A stretch of 50,196 nt of DNA. Origin: an uncultured Lentisphaerota bacterium. GTDB lineage: Bacteria; Verrucomicrobiota; Lentisphaeria; Oligosphaerales; CAITYL01. The notes below the pieces were generated by a model. The model had not been told where the DNA came from. It saw only the letters and a list, made by a program, of their open reading frames with translations, and did not search any database. This document shows, in pieces, positions 1 through 8,356 of this stretch. Both the position numbers and the translations under genes were made by a program. The stretch's first letter is position 1. Every line of letters starts with the position of its first letter. Location of the stretch: positions 1-50,196 of the forward strand of contig CAITSE010000303.1 of assembly GCA_903894975.1 (NCBI GenBank), written 5' to 3'.

Positions 1-1
1 C

Positions 2-1369
2 ATGCTGGCCAATCCCCCCTTCGGCGTGGAGTGGAAGCCGGAGAAAGACCACGTCACCCATGAGCACAACGAGTTCGGCTTCAGCGGCCGCTTCGGCCCC
101 GGCCTGCCGCGCATCAATGACGGCGCCCTGCTCTTCCTGCTCCACATGATCTCCAAGATGCACCCCGCGCCCGCCGACGGCGGCGAGGGCTCGCGCATCG
201 GCATCGTCTTCAACGGTTCCCCCCTCTTCACCGGGGACGCGGGCGGCGGGGAAAGCAACATCCGCCGCTGGATCATCGAACATGACATGCTGGAGGCCGT
301 CGTCGGCCTGCCGGACCAGCTCTTCTACAACACCGGCATCTCCACCTACGTCTGGATTGTCACCAACCGCAAACCCGCCAAACGCGCCGGCAAGGTACAG
401 CTCATCAACGGCGCCGACTTCGCCTGGAAGATGAAGAAAAGCCTTGGCAACAAGCGCAAATGCATCGGCGACGGCGCCGAGGGCACGCCCAACCACATCG
501 CGGTACTCACCCAGCTGTACGGCGGCTTCCGGCATGATGCCCGCCTGACCGTGGGCGAAATTCAGACCAACGTTGATCCCAAGCGGGACCAGACCCAAAG
601 CCTGCTGGTCAGCAAGATCTTCGACAACCGCGAGTTCGGCTATCTCAAGATCACCGTCGAACGCCCACTGCGCCTGAACTTCACCGTAACCGACGAACGT
701 ATTGCCCGCTTCATGCGTACTGCGGCTTTCCAGGAACTTGCCGTCTCCCGGAAACGCAAGAACAAGGCAAAGATCGAAGAGGAAATCCTGGAAGGGAAAG
801 CCGCCCAGGCCGCCATCCTGGAGGTGCTGGAAGGCATGAGGGGGGGCTTCGCCGGATTCCCCCCCGTCAAGGACCGCAAGCAGTTCCAGAACGAACTGGC
901 GGACGCCTTCAAGGCCGCGGACATCACGCTGGACGGGCCGCTCCGAGCCGCGCTCCTCGCCCCCGGCAGTCTGGGCGAGAAAGACCCCACCGCCGAAATC
1001 TGCCGGGACAAAAAGGGCGACCCCGAGCCGGATGCCGACCTGCGGGACACCGAGAATGTGCCTCTCCCGCCCGGCATCGCCCTTCCCCTGCCCCTTGACT
1101 ACGAGAGCAAAAAGAACAAGGGCAAGGTAGACGTCACGGCCTTGCTCGACCTTGTGCGTGAACACTGCGAGGCGTATCTCGCGGCCGAAGTCCTGCCCTA
1201 CCGCCCGGATGCCTGGATCGATCACAGCAAGATCAAGGTCGGCTACGAAATCCCCTTCAACCGTCACTTCTATCAGTACGAACCGCCCCGCCCCCTGAAC
1301 GAAATCGAGGCGGACATCGCCGGCCTGGAACAGGAAATCATGGCCATGCTGAAAGAGGTCACGGCATGA
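2..1369 (+). CDS. hsdM: Type I restriction-modification DNA methyltransferase subunit HsdM, 5' end missing
   Basis: This is the modification subunit of a type I restriction-modification enzyme. It transfers a methyl group from S-adenosylmethionine to adenine N6 in the site recognised by HsdS. The visible 455 residues open with the amino-methyltransferase motif IV (NPPF, residues 4-7), which normally lies in the middle of HsdM. The helical N-terminal region and the SAM-binding motif are therefore to the left of the window. The ATG at position 2 is internal, not the true start. After the catalytic core comes a long charged C-terminal region ending in a coiled-coil-like stretch (EIEADIAGLEQEI), as expected for the part that packs against HsdS. 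The stop codon overlaps the next start in ATGA, so translation is probably coupled. The family call is firm; the full length is unknown. Confidence 0.93.
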   Translation: MLANPPFGVEWKPEKDHVTHEHNEFGFSGRFGPGLPRINDGALLFLLHMISKMHPAPADGGEGSRIGIVFNGSPLFTGDAGGGESNIRRWIIEHDMLEAVVGLPDQLFYNTGISTYVWIVTNRKPAKRAGKVQLINGADFAWKMKKSLGNKRKCIGDGAEGTPNHIAVLTQLYGGFRHDARLTVGEIQTNVDPKRDQTQSLLVSKIFDNREFGYLKITVERPLRLNFTVTDERIARFMRTAAFQELAVSRKRKNKAKIEEEILEGKAAQAAILEVLEGMRGGFAGFPPVKDRKQFQNELADAFKAADITLDGPLRAALLAPGSLGEKDPTAEICRDKKGDPEPDADLRDTENVPLPPGIALPLPLDYESKKNKGKVDVTALLDLVREHCEAYLAAEVLPYRPDAWIDHSKIKVGYEIPFNRHFYQYEPPRPLNEIEADIAGLEQEIMAMLKEVTA

Positions 1370-1824
1370 GCGAAAACAGCCAATTCATCCTCTACACCGC
1401 ACCGGATGGGGCGGTGAAAGTGGAGGTCTTCTACAAAGACGAAACCGTCTGGCTGACCCAGAAGGCATTGGCGGAATTGTTTGGCGTCCAGATCCCGGCC
1501 GTCAACAAGCACTTGGCGAACATTTTCGCGTCGGGAGAACTGACGCGGGAAGCAACTGTTTCCAAAATGGAAATAGTTCGCGACGAAGGGGGGCGTGAGG
1601 TACAACGCGAAGTGGAATTTTACAATCTCGACGCCATCATCGCCGTCGGCTACCGGGTAAACAGCTACCAGGCCACGCGGTTCCGCATCTGGGCAACCAA
1701 GACGCTGCGGGAATTCATCACCAAGGGCTTTGTGATGGATGACGAACGGTTGAAGCGCGGCAAGCAGCTCTTTGGCAAGGATTTCTTGACAGTTCAAACC
1801 CAAAGCAGACGAGGTCGGAAATGA
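1366..1824 (+). CDS. RhuM-family protein, truncated at the C-terminus
   Basis: The 152 residues match the N-terminal part of RhuM-family proteins, once named for Salmonella virulence but now commonly seen next to type I restriction genes. Recognisable segments are the beta-strand start (EVFYKDETVWLTQKALAELF), the helix with QIPAVNKHLANIF, the EVEFYNLDAIIAVGYRVNS block and the FRIWATKTLREFITKGF helix. Family members usually continue well past the KRGKQLFGKD segment for a total of roughly 300 residues or more (from memory). Here the frame ends within about 15 unrelated residues, so the C-terminal half is absent. The gene keeps ATGA overlaps with hsdM before it and hsdS after it, so it could still serve to couple translation. 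The biochemical role of the family is not established. It may be a degraded insertion or a functional short form. Confidence 0.75.
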   Translation: MSENSQFILYTAPDGAVKVEVFYKDETVWLTQKALAELFGVQIPAVNKHLANIFASGELTREATVSKMEIVRDEGGREVQREVEFYNLDAIIAVGYRVNSYQATRFRIWATKTLREFITKGFVMDDERLKRGKQLFGKDFLTVQTQSRRGRK

Positions 1825-3239
1825 GCTATCCGACTTATCCTGAATATCGCGCCTCACGCTTCTTGGAAGCTGAAGGATTCCCAGCACGTAGCCGGTGGTT
1901 GAGCGAAGCGACACCACCGGACCGCCAACCCCAAATCAATTGCACCCCGGCAGGGGTGCCAGCAGGATGGGAAGAAAGGCGGTTGAAGTTCGTTGCCACC
2001 TGCAATGATGAGACCCTGCCAGAAACCACAGACCCTGATTTTGAGATCGCGTATGTAGACATTTCGAGTGTGAATTTGGTCGATGGCATTACCGCGGTGG
2101 AAGTCCTGCCTTTTGAGAAGGCTCCCTCGCGGGCAAGGCGCATCGTTAGAGAGGGTGACACCATCATCTCGACCGTGCGAACCTATCTCAAGGCAATCGC
2201 CCCCATCAAAGCCCCGCCGGACAACATGATCGTGTCCACCGGGTTTGCCGTTGTCCGCCCGCTTGAATTCCTTGCCCCCCAGTTTTTGGGCTACGCACTG
2301 CAAAACGCCACATTCATTGATGCCGTGGTCGCCAACTCCACCGGAGTGAGCTACCCGGCCATCAATCCGTCCACGCTTATCGGCCTAGTGGTCTCCTATC
2401 CAAAGAACGAAACCGAACAGCAACAAATCGCCGCGTTTCTGGATTGGAAGACGGGGCAGATTGACGCGCTGACAACCAAGAAGAAAGAGCTGCTGGAGAA
2501 GCTCAAGGAACAGCGCCGCGCGGTCATCACCCAGGCCGTCACCAAAGGCCTCAACACCGCCGCCCCTCTCCGCGATTCCGGCATCCCCTGGCTCGGACAG
2601 GTGCCGAAGCATTGGGAGGTCATTCCACTCGGATTTCTAATAACGATGTTAGGCGGCATGACCCCCAGCATGGCAAACTCGGAGTATTGGGAGGGTGACA
2701 TTCCCTGGGTAACTCCAAAGGATATGAAACAACCGCGGATTTCAGATTCCACCGACCGGATAACGGAGAAGGCCCTTGCGGAAACGTCAATCTCCTTGAT
2801 TCCGACACACACGGTTTTGGTGGTGGTAAGAGGTATGATATTAGCCCATTCCTTTCCAACCGCTGTTACAGAACGCCCTGTGACCATTAATCAAGATATG
2901 AAGGCTCTCCGGACTGGGGATAAGCTGGAAGTTGAATATTTATTTTGGTCTCTCGTTGGGTTCGGGAAAATATTCTCTGCCCTGGCTCAGGAGTCCGCAC
3001 ACGGCACTCGTAAAATGGAAACAGAGACGCTCAAGAAATTCACCTTCCCCGTGCCCCCGCGGAATGAACAGAAAGAAATTTCCCATGACCTTGAGAAACG
3101 ACTGAGGAAACTTGACAAGCTGGCACAAGCGACTGAAAGCACGATCGCCCGACTCACCGAATACCGCACCGCGCTGATCACCGCCGCGACCACCGGCAAG
3201 ATCGACGTGCGCGGCTGGCGGGGCGCCCGTGGAACATAA
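1821..3239 (+). CDS. hsdS: Type I restriction-modification specificity subunit HsdS
   Basis: This is the DNA-recognition subunit of the type I complex. The 472-residue protein has the usual two half-repeats. The first target-recognition domain is followed by a conserved helix (QQQIAAFLDWKTGQIDAL, then LLEKLKEQRRAVITQAVTKG). The second domain opens at GIPWLGQVPKHWE and ends in a second helix with the typical LITAATTGKIDVRGW close. The two domains should each read half of a bipartite site. The first domain lacks the usual GVEWLGEVPEHWE-like opening; a divergent stretch stands in its place before GWEERRLKFVA. The start overlaps the preceding stop in ATGA, with a GAGG ribosome site just upstream. 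The target sequence cannot be predicted from this alone. Confidence 0.92.
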   Translation: MSYPTYPEYRASRFLEAEGFPARSRWLSEATPPDRQPQINCTPAGVPAGWEERRLKFVATCNDETLPETTDPDFEIAYVDISSVNLVDGITAVEVLPFEKAPSRARRIVREGDTIISTVRTYLKAIAPIKAPPDNMIVSTGFAVVRPLEFLAPQFLGYALQNATFIDAVVANSTGVSYPAINPSTLIGLVVSYPKNETEQQQIAAFLDWKTGQIDALTTKKKELLEKLKEQRRAVITQAVTKGLNTAAPLRDSGIPWLGQVPKHWEVIPLGFLITMLGGMTPSMANSEYWEGDIPWVTPKDMKQPRISDSTDRITEKALAETSISLIPTHTVLVVVRGMILAHSFPTAVTERPVTINQDMKALRTGDKLEVEYLFWSLVGFGKIFSALAQESAHGTRKMETETLKKFTFPVPPRNEQKEISHDLEKRLRKLDKLAQATESTIARLTEYRTALITAATTGKIDVRGWRGARGT

Positions 3240-3301
3240 GCGCAAGGACTGGCCAACCGACCAACTGGCATAGTACATTTCTCCTCAAAGCCGGAGTGAT
3301 T

Positions 3302-3730
3302 ATGTTTCCCAAACGGACTACTTCCAACCCGAAACACCGCTTTGCCAAATCGCCGGCGAAGGCGGACTTGGAGCGCCTGGCGAAAGCGGTGCAGTACGGT
3401 GGCAATGGGGAGCACAAGCGAAATCCTGGAGATTTTGGCCTTCCTCCGCCATTGGGACCGCGCCCCGGCAAGACTCTTTGTGACGGAGCCAACATTTTTA
3501 AGCGCAAACTGGCGCTGAAGCTCTTGAAGGAAGGCATCCGGCGGGGCTTGGTGAGCGAGCAGGCGCGCAATGGTTTCCCGCAGAATATCTGGGCGGTCAG
3601 CGAGGAAGGCGTGCCGTTGGAAGCGCAGTTGGAAAACCGTAAAACCGGCGCCTACCACGGCTACCCGATGCTGGAGGACGACGCCTTCCGCGAGAAGGTC
3701 ATCGAGAAGTGGGGAGCCTTTCATGAATGA
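3302..3730 (+). CDS. Conserved protein of unknown function with PRPGKTLCD motif
   Basis: I do not recognise a characterised family. The 142-residue product is basic at the N-terminus and carries compact blocks that look conserved: EHKRNPGDFGL (37-47), PRPGKTLCD (53-61), an alpha-helical GIRRGLVSEQ block (78-87), FPQNIWAVSEEGVPLEAQLEN (92-112) and TGAYHGYP (115-122). Clustered His, Lys, Arg, Cys and Asp residues would suit a small enzyme such as a nuclease, but this is inference only. An ATG at 3302 is preferred over the upstream GTG at 3296 because GGAG at 3293-3296 then sits five bases away. The gene overlaps the next one by eight bases, so the two form a translational pair, possibly an effector and its partner. 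It lies between hsdS and hsdR. Confidence 0.72.
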   Translation: MFPKRTTSNPKHRFAKSPAKADLERLAKAVQYGGNGEHKRNPGDFGLPPPLGPRPGKTLCDGANIFKRKLALKLLKEGIRRGLVSEQARNGFPQNIWAVSEEGVPLEAQLENRKTGAYHGYPMLEDDAFREKVIEKWGAFHE

Positions 3731-5045
3731 GGAATTGAAAATTGAGTGCAGGTGGCTGGGGCGTCAGACCGGCAGCCCGTTGGACCGTGCATTTTATGCG
3801 GATATCGGCCTGGCCGTGGGCAACAACTGGCTGACGCTTCTTGAAGATCAAGAAGCCAGCACCGTGACGAATCACCTGCGAGGCTGCGCCCATCGCCTGG
3901 CGACGTGGTTTGCAGCCAACTGGTGGAGGCTGCGCTGGGAACCGGAAACCCGCAGTTCCCAAAAGGACGCCGACTGGCGCATCGCCCATAGCATGGCCTC
4001 AGCCGGTGGGGGCTATGTCTGGCCCAACGTAATTTTTGCCAGCGATGGGGACAGTTTGGCGGTGGCATCCCGCCCCAGGATGAAGCCTGCCCCCTTTGAA
4101 CCGATCCGTTATCTGAACCAAATGGTTGCCCGCATCACGGCAGCGGAGTTCGAACGGAAAGTGGATGCCTTCCTGGAGTGCGTGCTCTCCCGCATGCATT
4201 CGCTGGGCATCGAGGACGATACACTTCCAGAACTTTGGTCGGAGGTGTTGAAGGAGCGTCGTGATCCCACCGCGAGCCAGTGGCGCAAGCTGGAGGCACT
4301 GTGTGGCTATGACCCGGACGATGCCCCGGCGGAGATCCTCGAACTGTTGATCGCGGATAAGGCTCGGCTGGGAGGCCAAGCCTTGGAGGAAGTGGCTGCC
4401 CAGGGACGACACTCCACCGCTGAAGTGTTGCAGTCAATCCTTGATCTCGCCAGCTCAAAGACAACGCCGGCGAGCGGGGGATTTCGCGGCAAGATGCCGA
4501 AGTTGACATCGTTGCAGAAAGATGATGCCAATGCACGGCCCTGGCAACGGGCCGCCAAACTCGCCCAACTGGCTCGAAAGGAATGGGGGCTGGGCAAGCA
4601 GCCGATCACCAACAGTCAATTAGCGGACCTGCTGGGAACCACCCCGGCAGTCTTTAGTGACCGGACCAAAGCGGCCACGCCCATGCCAATTGTACTGCGC
4701 ACAGAAACCGACGACGGCTTTGATCTTTACTTCGACAGATCATGGTCAACCAGCCGGCGCTTTGCCACCAGCCGGCTGCTGGGCGATCATCTTTGTTATT
4801 TCAATGGCGGACGATTGATCCCAGCGACGGACGCCAAAACTTCGAGGCAGCAGTTTCAACGGGCCTTTGCCCAAGAATTTTTGTGCCCGTTCGACGCCCT
4901 TTTGGAGAAAATACAGACAGACCAGCCGGATGATGAAGACATTGCGGAAGCCGCCGCTCATTTTGATGTGTCGACCTGGGTGGTGGAGACAACCTTGGTC
5001 AACAAAGGAGAGTTGGACCGCGAAGCTCTGAACTGGGTTGCCTGA
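3723..5045 (+). CDS. ImmA/IrrE-like protein without the HExxH metal site
   Basis: The 440-residue protein resembles the ImmA/IrrE group of regulatory proteases only in its last third. There is a short helix-turn-helix-like segment (TNSQLADLLGTTP, 297-309), then the arginine-led helix that in active family members carries HExxH. Here that helix reads RRFATSRLLGDHL (345-357) with no HExxH. It is followed by the characteristic QRAFAQEFLCPFDAL helix (379-393) and a closing helix pair (DIAEAAAHFDVSTWVVETTL, 406-425) ahead of VNKGELD. The N-terminal 300 residues are not recognised. The missing metal ligands predict loss of peptidase activity, leaving a possible binding or sensing role. The start at 3723 overlaps the preceding gene by eight bases. 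In toxin-antitoxin and mobile-element loci, ImmA-like proteins often control or neutralise a partner, which suggests the upstream small protein is that partner. Confidence 0.7.
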   Translation: MNEELKIECRWLGRQTGSPLDRAFYADIGLAVGNNWLTLLEDQEASTVTNHLRGCAHRLATWFAANWWRLRWEPETRSSQKDADWRIAHSMASAGGGYVWPNVIFASDGDSLAVASRPRMKPAPFEPIRYLNQMVARITAAEFERKVDAFLECVLSRMHSLGIEDDTLPELWSEVLKERRDPTASQWRKLEALCGYDPDDAPAEILELLIADKARLGGQALEEVAAQGRHSTAEVLQSILDLASSKTTPASGGFRGKMPKLTSLQKDDANARPWQRAAKLAQLARKEWGLGKQPITNSQLADLLGTTPAVFSDRTKAATPMPIVLRTETDDGFDLYFDRSWSTSRRFATSRLLGDHLCYFNGGRLIPATDAKTSRQQFQRAFAQEFLCPFDALLEKIQTDQPDDEDIAEAAAHFDVSTWVVETTLVNKGELDREALNWVA

Positions 5046-5221
5046 ATCCGTTGACGTGCGGCGGCGTTGGCCTTTCTTCCACAAACCTTGAAAAGGTCAA
5101 CCGAGTGCTGGGCGAACAGAATTTTACGCTGACCATTTTCTTATGTAAAGAAAATGGCAAAATTTTACCATAACCTTCCCATAAGGTAAAGTTGGCCTCC
5201 TCTGCCACTGGAAGAACCTTC
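5046..5221 (+). promoter_or_regulatory. Gap before hsdR with a perfect palindrome and a second inverted pair
   Basis: The gap contains a perfect inverted repeat, CCATTTTCTT at 5133-5142 and AAGAAAATGG at 5148-5157, around a five-base loop. There is no T-run, so it is not a classical terminator. A second pair, TTTACC near 5164 and GGTAAA near 5185, follows. These AT-rich sites sit just ahead of hsdR and behind the ImmA-like gene. They could be an operator that lets the restriction subunit be controlled separately from the methyltransferase. No convincing promoter hexamers were found. Confidence 0.45.
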
Positions 5222-8200
5222 ATGCCTGCCAATCAAAAGCACACCGAGGCCCGGCTGGAAGATGCGATTGTGGAGCACCTGACCACGCAGGGCGGGTATG
5301 TCTTGGTGGACTACACCAAGGGCGCGGCGGCGGGGCGGTATGACAAGGCGCGGGCACTGGATCCGGCGCTGCTGCTCGGCTTCATCCAGGCCACGCAAAA
5401 GAAGCCGTGGAAGAGCCTGACGGACATCCACGGCGCGGAAACCGGCAACGTGGTGCTGGACCACCTGGGCAAGGAGCTGGAAACCAAGGGGATGTTGAAG
5501 GTGCTGCGGCAGGGGTTCAAGTGCTATGGGAAAAACCTGCGCGTGGCCGTCTTCGCCCCCAGCAATCGGATGAACCCGGACACGCTGGCGCTCTATTCCC
5601 AAAACGTGCTGAGTGTGACGCGGCAGCTTTTCTACGGGGAGGCGCATGCCAAGTCGCTGGATCTGGCGTTGTTCCTCAATGGCCTGCCCATCGCCACGGT
5701 GGAACTGAAAAACCCGCTGTCCGGCCAGACCGTGGAAGATGCCGTCCGGCAATACAAGAAGGACCGGGACCCGCGGGAGCTGCTCTTTGATTTCAAGAAG
5801 CGCGCGCTGGTGCATTTCGCGGTGGATCAGGATCAGGTTTTCATGGCCACGCGGCTGAGCGGGGACAAGACGCATTTCCTCCCTTTCAACCTCGGCAACC
5901 AGGGGCACGCCGGAAATCCGCCGGCCGCCGATGGCGGCTACCGCACCGCCTATCTGTGGCGGGAAGTCTGGCAGCGGGACAGTCTGCTGGACATCCTGGG
6001 GCGCTTCATGCATCTCCAGATCGAGGAGAAGCGCATCCTCACCGACGAGGGAATCCGCAAGATCACCCGGGAGACCATGATCTTCCCCCGCTACCATCAG
6101 CTCGATTCCGTGCGCCGGCTGGTGGCGCATGCCCGGACGCATGGGCCGGGGCGGAACTACCTGATCCAGCACTCGGCCGGTTCGGGCAAGTCCAATTCCA
6201 TCGCCTGGCTGGCGCACCGGCTCTCCTGCCTGCATGACGCCGACGACAAGAAGGTTTTTGACTCGGTGATCGTGGTGACGGATCGCCGGGTGCTGGACCA
6301 GCAGCTCCAGAACACGATTTACCAGTTCGACCACAAACAGGGGGTGGTGCAGAAGGTGGATGAGGACACCCGGCAACTGGTGCAGGCCCTGGCCGGCGGC
6401 ACGCCGATCATCATCGCCACCCTGCAGAAATTCCCGTTCATCGTGGAAACCCTGGAAAAATTGCGAAAAGACGAGCCCTACGGCCTGGACATCCCCACCA
6501 AGGACAAACGCTTTGCCGTGATCGTGGACGAGGCGCACAGTTCGCAGTCCGGGGAAAGCGCCATGGAACTCAAGAGCGTCCTGAATGCCGAGGGCATCCA
6601 GGAAGCGACAGCGGCGTATGTCACGGAGCATGGGTTGGATGAGGACGAAGATGCGGATCACCTCGCCGGGGTGGTGCGGGAGATGCTGAAACGCAGCAAG
6701 CAGCCGAACCTGAGCTTCTTCGCCTTCACCGCGACGCCCAAATACAAGACGAAAAAGGTGTTTGACGAACCCGGCCCGTCGGGCGAATCGCCGTTCCATC
6801 TCTACACGATGCGGCAGGCGATCGAGGAGCGGTTCATCCTTGATGTGCTGAAGAACTACATCACCTACGAGGCGTATTTCCGCCTGGTTCAGGTCAGCGA
6901 CCAGGATCCGCATGTGGAGCGCAAACGGGCCGCCCGGGCGCTGGCCAGAACGTTGGCGCTCCACGCGGTCAATCTCCGCACCAAGACCGAGGTGATAGTG
7001 GAGCACTTCCGCACCCATGTGAAACACAAGATCGGCGGCCGCGCCAAGGCCATGGTGGTCACCGATTCGCGGCTTCAGGCCGTGCGCTACAAGCAATCCT
7101 TCGACAAGTACATTGCCGAAAAGGGCTATACGGACATCAAGGCACTCGTCGCCTTCTCGGGCGTGGTGGAAGACCCGGAGGCGCCGGGCAAGAACTGGAC
7201 GGAAGTCGGCATGAACGGCGGCATCAAGGAACGCGAGCTGCCGGAAAAGTTCGACAGTCACGAGTATCAGGTGCTGCTCGTGGCGGAGAAATATCAGACC
7301 GGCTACGACCAGCCATTGCTGCACACGATGTATGTCGACAAGAAGCTCACCGGCTTGCAGGCCGTGCAGACCCTTTCGCGCCTGAACCGGACCTGCGCCG
7401 GCAAGGAAGACACCTTCATCCTGGATTTCCGCAACACGCCGGAAGAAATCTTCAAGGCGTTCAAACCGTATTACGAAGACACGCCCGCCGAACCACTGAC
7501 GGACGCGCAGCACCTGTACCGGCTGCAACACCAGATCGAGGAGACCGGGCTGATCTTCACGGAGGAGGTCAAGGCGTTCTGCGCGGTCTATTTCAAGCCG
7601 CGCCGCAAAGAGACCGTGCTCGATCACGCGCAAATGAACGGCATTCTGGATCAGGCGGTGGAACGCTTCAAGGCCCGTCCGGAGGAAAAACGGGAAGAGG
7701 AAAAGGCGCTGCTGGTCAACTTCCGCAACCTGTACAGTTTCCTTTCCCAGGTGATTCCCTACCAGGACTCCGACTTGGAACAGCTTTACACCTACCTGCG
7801 CTTCCTGCTGACCAAACTGCCCCGGCGCGAGACCGGTCCAGGCTATCACCTGGAAGACGAAGTCGCCCTCCAATACTACCGACTGCAAAAGATCAGCGAA
7901 GGGCAAATCGATCTGAGCACGGGAGAAACGAAACCGTTGAAAGGCCCCAGCGATGTCGGCACGGGACAGGAGGATCAAAAGATCCGGCTCTCGGAACTCA
8001 TCGACATCCTCAACGAACGTTTCGGAACCGACTTCACCCAGGCCGACCAGCTCTTCTTTGACCAGATCCAAGAAGAAGCGATTGAGAGCGACACCCTCAA
8101 GAAAGCCGCCGTGACGAACTCGAAGGACGACTTCCGGTATGTGTTCGAGAAAGCCTTCGAGGGGCTGGTCATCGACCGCATGGAAGGCAACGAAGAAATC

Positions 8201-8311
8201 TTCGGGAAGCTCATGAGTGACGGTGAGTTCCGGAAGCTGGCCGTGGAACACCTGCTGCATAAGGTCTATGGCGCCCTGAAAGAGCCCAAAGGGGACGTGG
8301 CAACGCCATGA
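5222..8311 (+). CDS. hsdR: Type I restriction endonuclease subunit HsdR
   Basis: This is the restriction and translocation subunit: it pumps DNA using ATP and cleaves unmethylated DNA far from the recognition site. The 1029-residue product has the expected order. An N-terminal nuclease domain shows the catalytic Glu-Leu-Lys (161-163, in VELKNPLSG). An SF2 motor follows with Walker A lysine 323 (SAGSGKS), the DEAH box (436-439), motif III (FAFTATP) and a late helicase block (EKYQTGYDQPLLHTMYVDKK, then LSRLNR). A long helical C-terminus probably docks on the methyltransferase core. The ATG at 5222 was chosen over TTG at 5192 because GGAAG at 5210-5214 is well placed and MPANQKHTEARLEDAIVEHL is a typical family start. 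All core motifs are intact, so the subunit should be active. Confidence 0.94.
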   Translation: MPANQKHTEARLEDAIVEHLTTQGGYVLVDYTKGAAAGRYDKARALDPALLLGFIQATQKKPWKSLTDIHGAETGNVVLDHLGKELETKGMLKVLRQGFKCYGKNLRVAVFAPSNRMNPDTLALYSQNVLSVTRQLFYGEAHAKSLDLALFLNGLPIATVELKNPLSGQTVEDAVRQYKKDRDPRELLFDFKKRALVHFAVDQDQVFMATRLSGDKTHFLPFNLGNQGHAGNPPAADGGYRTAYLWREVWQRDSLLDILGRFMHLQIEEKRILTDEGIRKITRETMIFPRYHQLDSVRRLVAHARTHGPGRNYLIQHSAGSGKSNSIAWLAHRLSCLHDADDKKVFDSVIVVTDRRVLDQQLQNTIYQFDHKQGVVQKVDEDTRQLVQALAGGTPIIIATLQKFPFIVETLEKLRKDEPYGLDIPTKDKRFAVIVDEAHSSQSGESAMELKSVLNAEGIQEATAAYVTEHGLDEDEDADHLAGVVREMLKRSKQPNLSFFAFTATPKYKTKKVFDEPGPSGESPFHLYTMRQAIEERFILDVLKNYITYEAYFRLVQVSDQDPHVERKRAARALARTLALHAVNLRTKTEVIVEHFRTHVKHKIGGRAKAMVVTDSRLQAVRYKQSFDKYIAEKGYTDIKALVAFSGVVEDPEAPGKNWTEVGMNGGIKERELPEKFDSHEYQVLLVAEKYQTGYDQPLLHTMYVDKKLTGLQAVQTLSRLNRTCAGKEDTFILDFRNTPEEIFKAFKPYYEDTPAEPLTDAQHLYRLQHQIEETGLIFTEEVKAFCAVYFKPRRKETVLDHAQMNGILDQAVERFKARPEEKREEEKALLVNFRNLYSFLSQVIPYQDSDLEQLYTYLRFLLTKLPRRETGPGYHLEDEVALQYYRLQKISEGQIDLSTGETKPLKGPSDVGTGQEDQKIRLSELIDILNERFGTDFTQADQLFFDQIQEEAIESDTLKKAAVTNSKDDFRYVFEKAFEGLVIDRMEGNEEIFGKLMSDGEFRKLAVEHLLHKVYGALKEPKGDVATP

Positions 8312-8356
8312 CCCGCCGCGCCGACTGTGGCCTGGGGCGCTTTTTCCCGAGGGGAA

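Noticed and set aside
5165-8260. 1031-residue frame on the minus strand opposite hsdR
   Set aside because: It is a shadow of the hsdR frame in G+C-rich DNA; the plus strand shows all nuclease and motor motifs.
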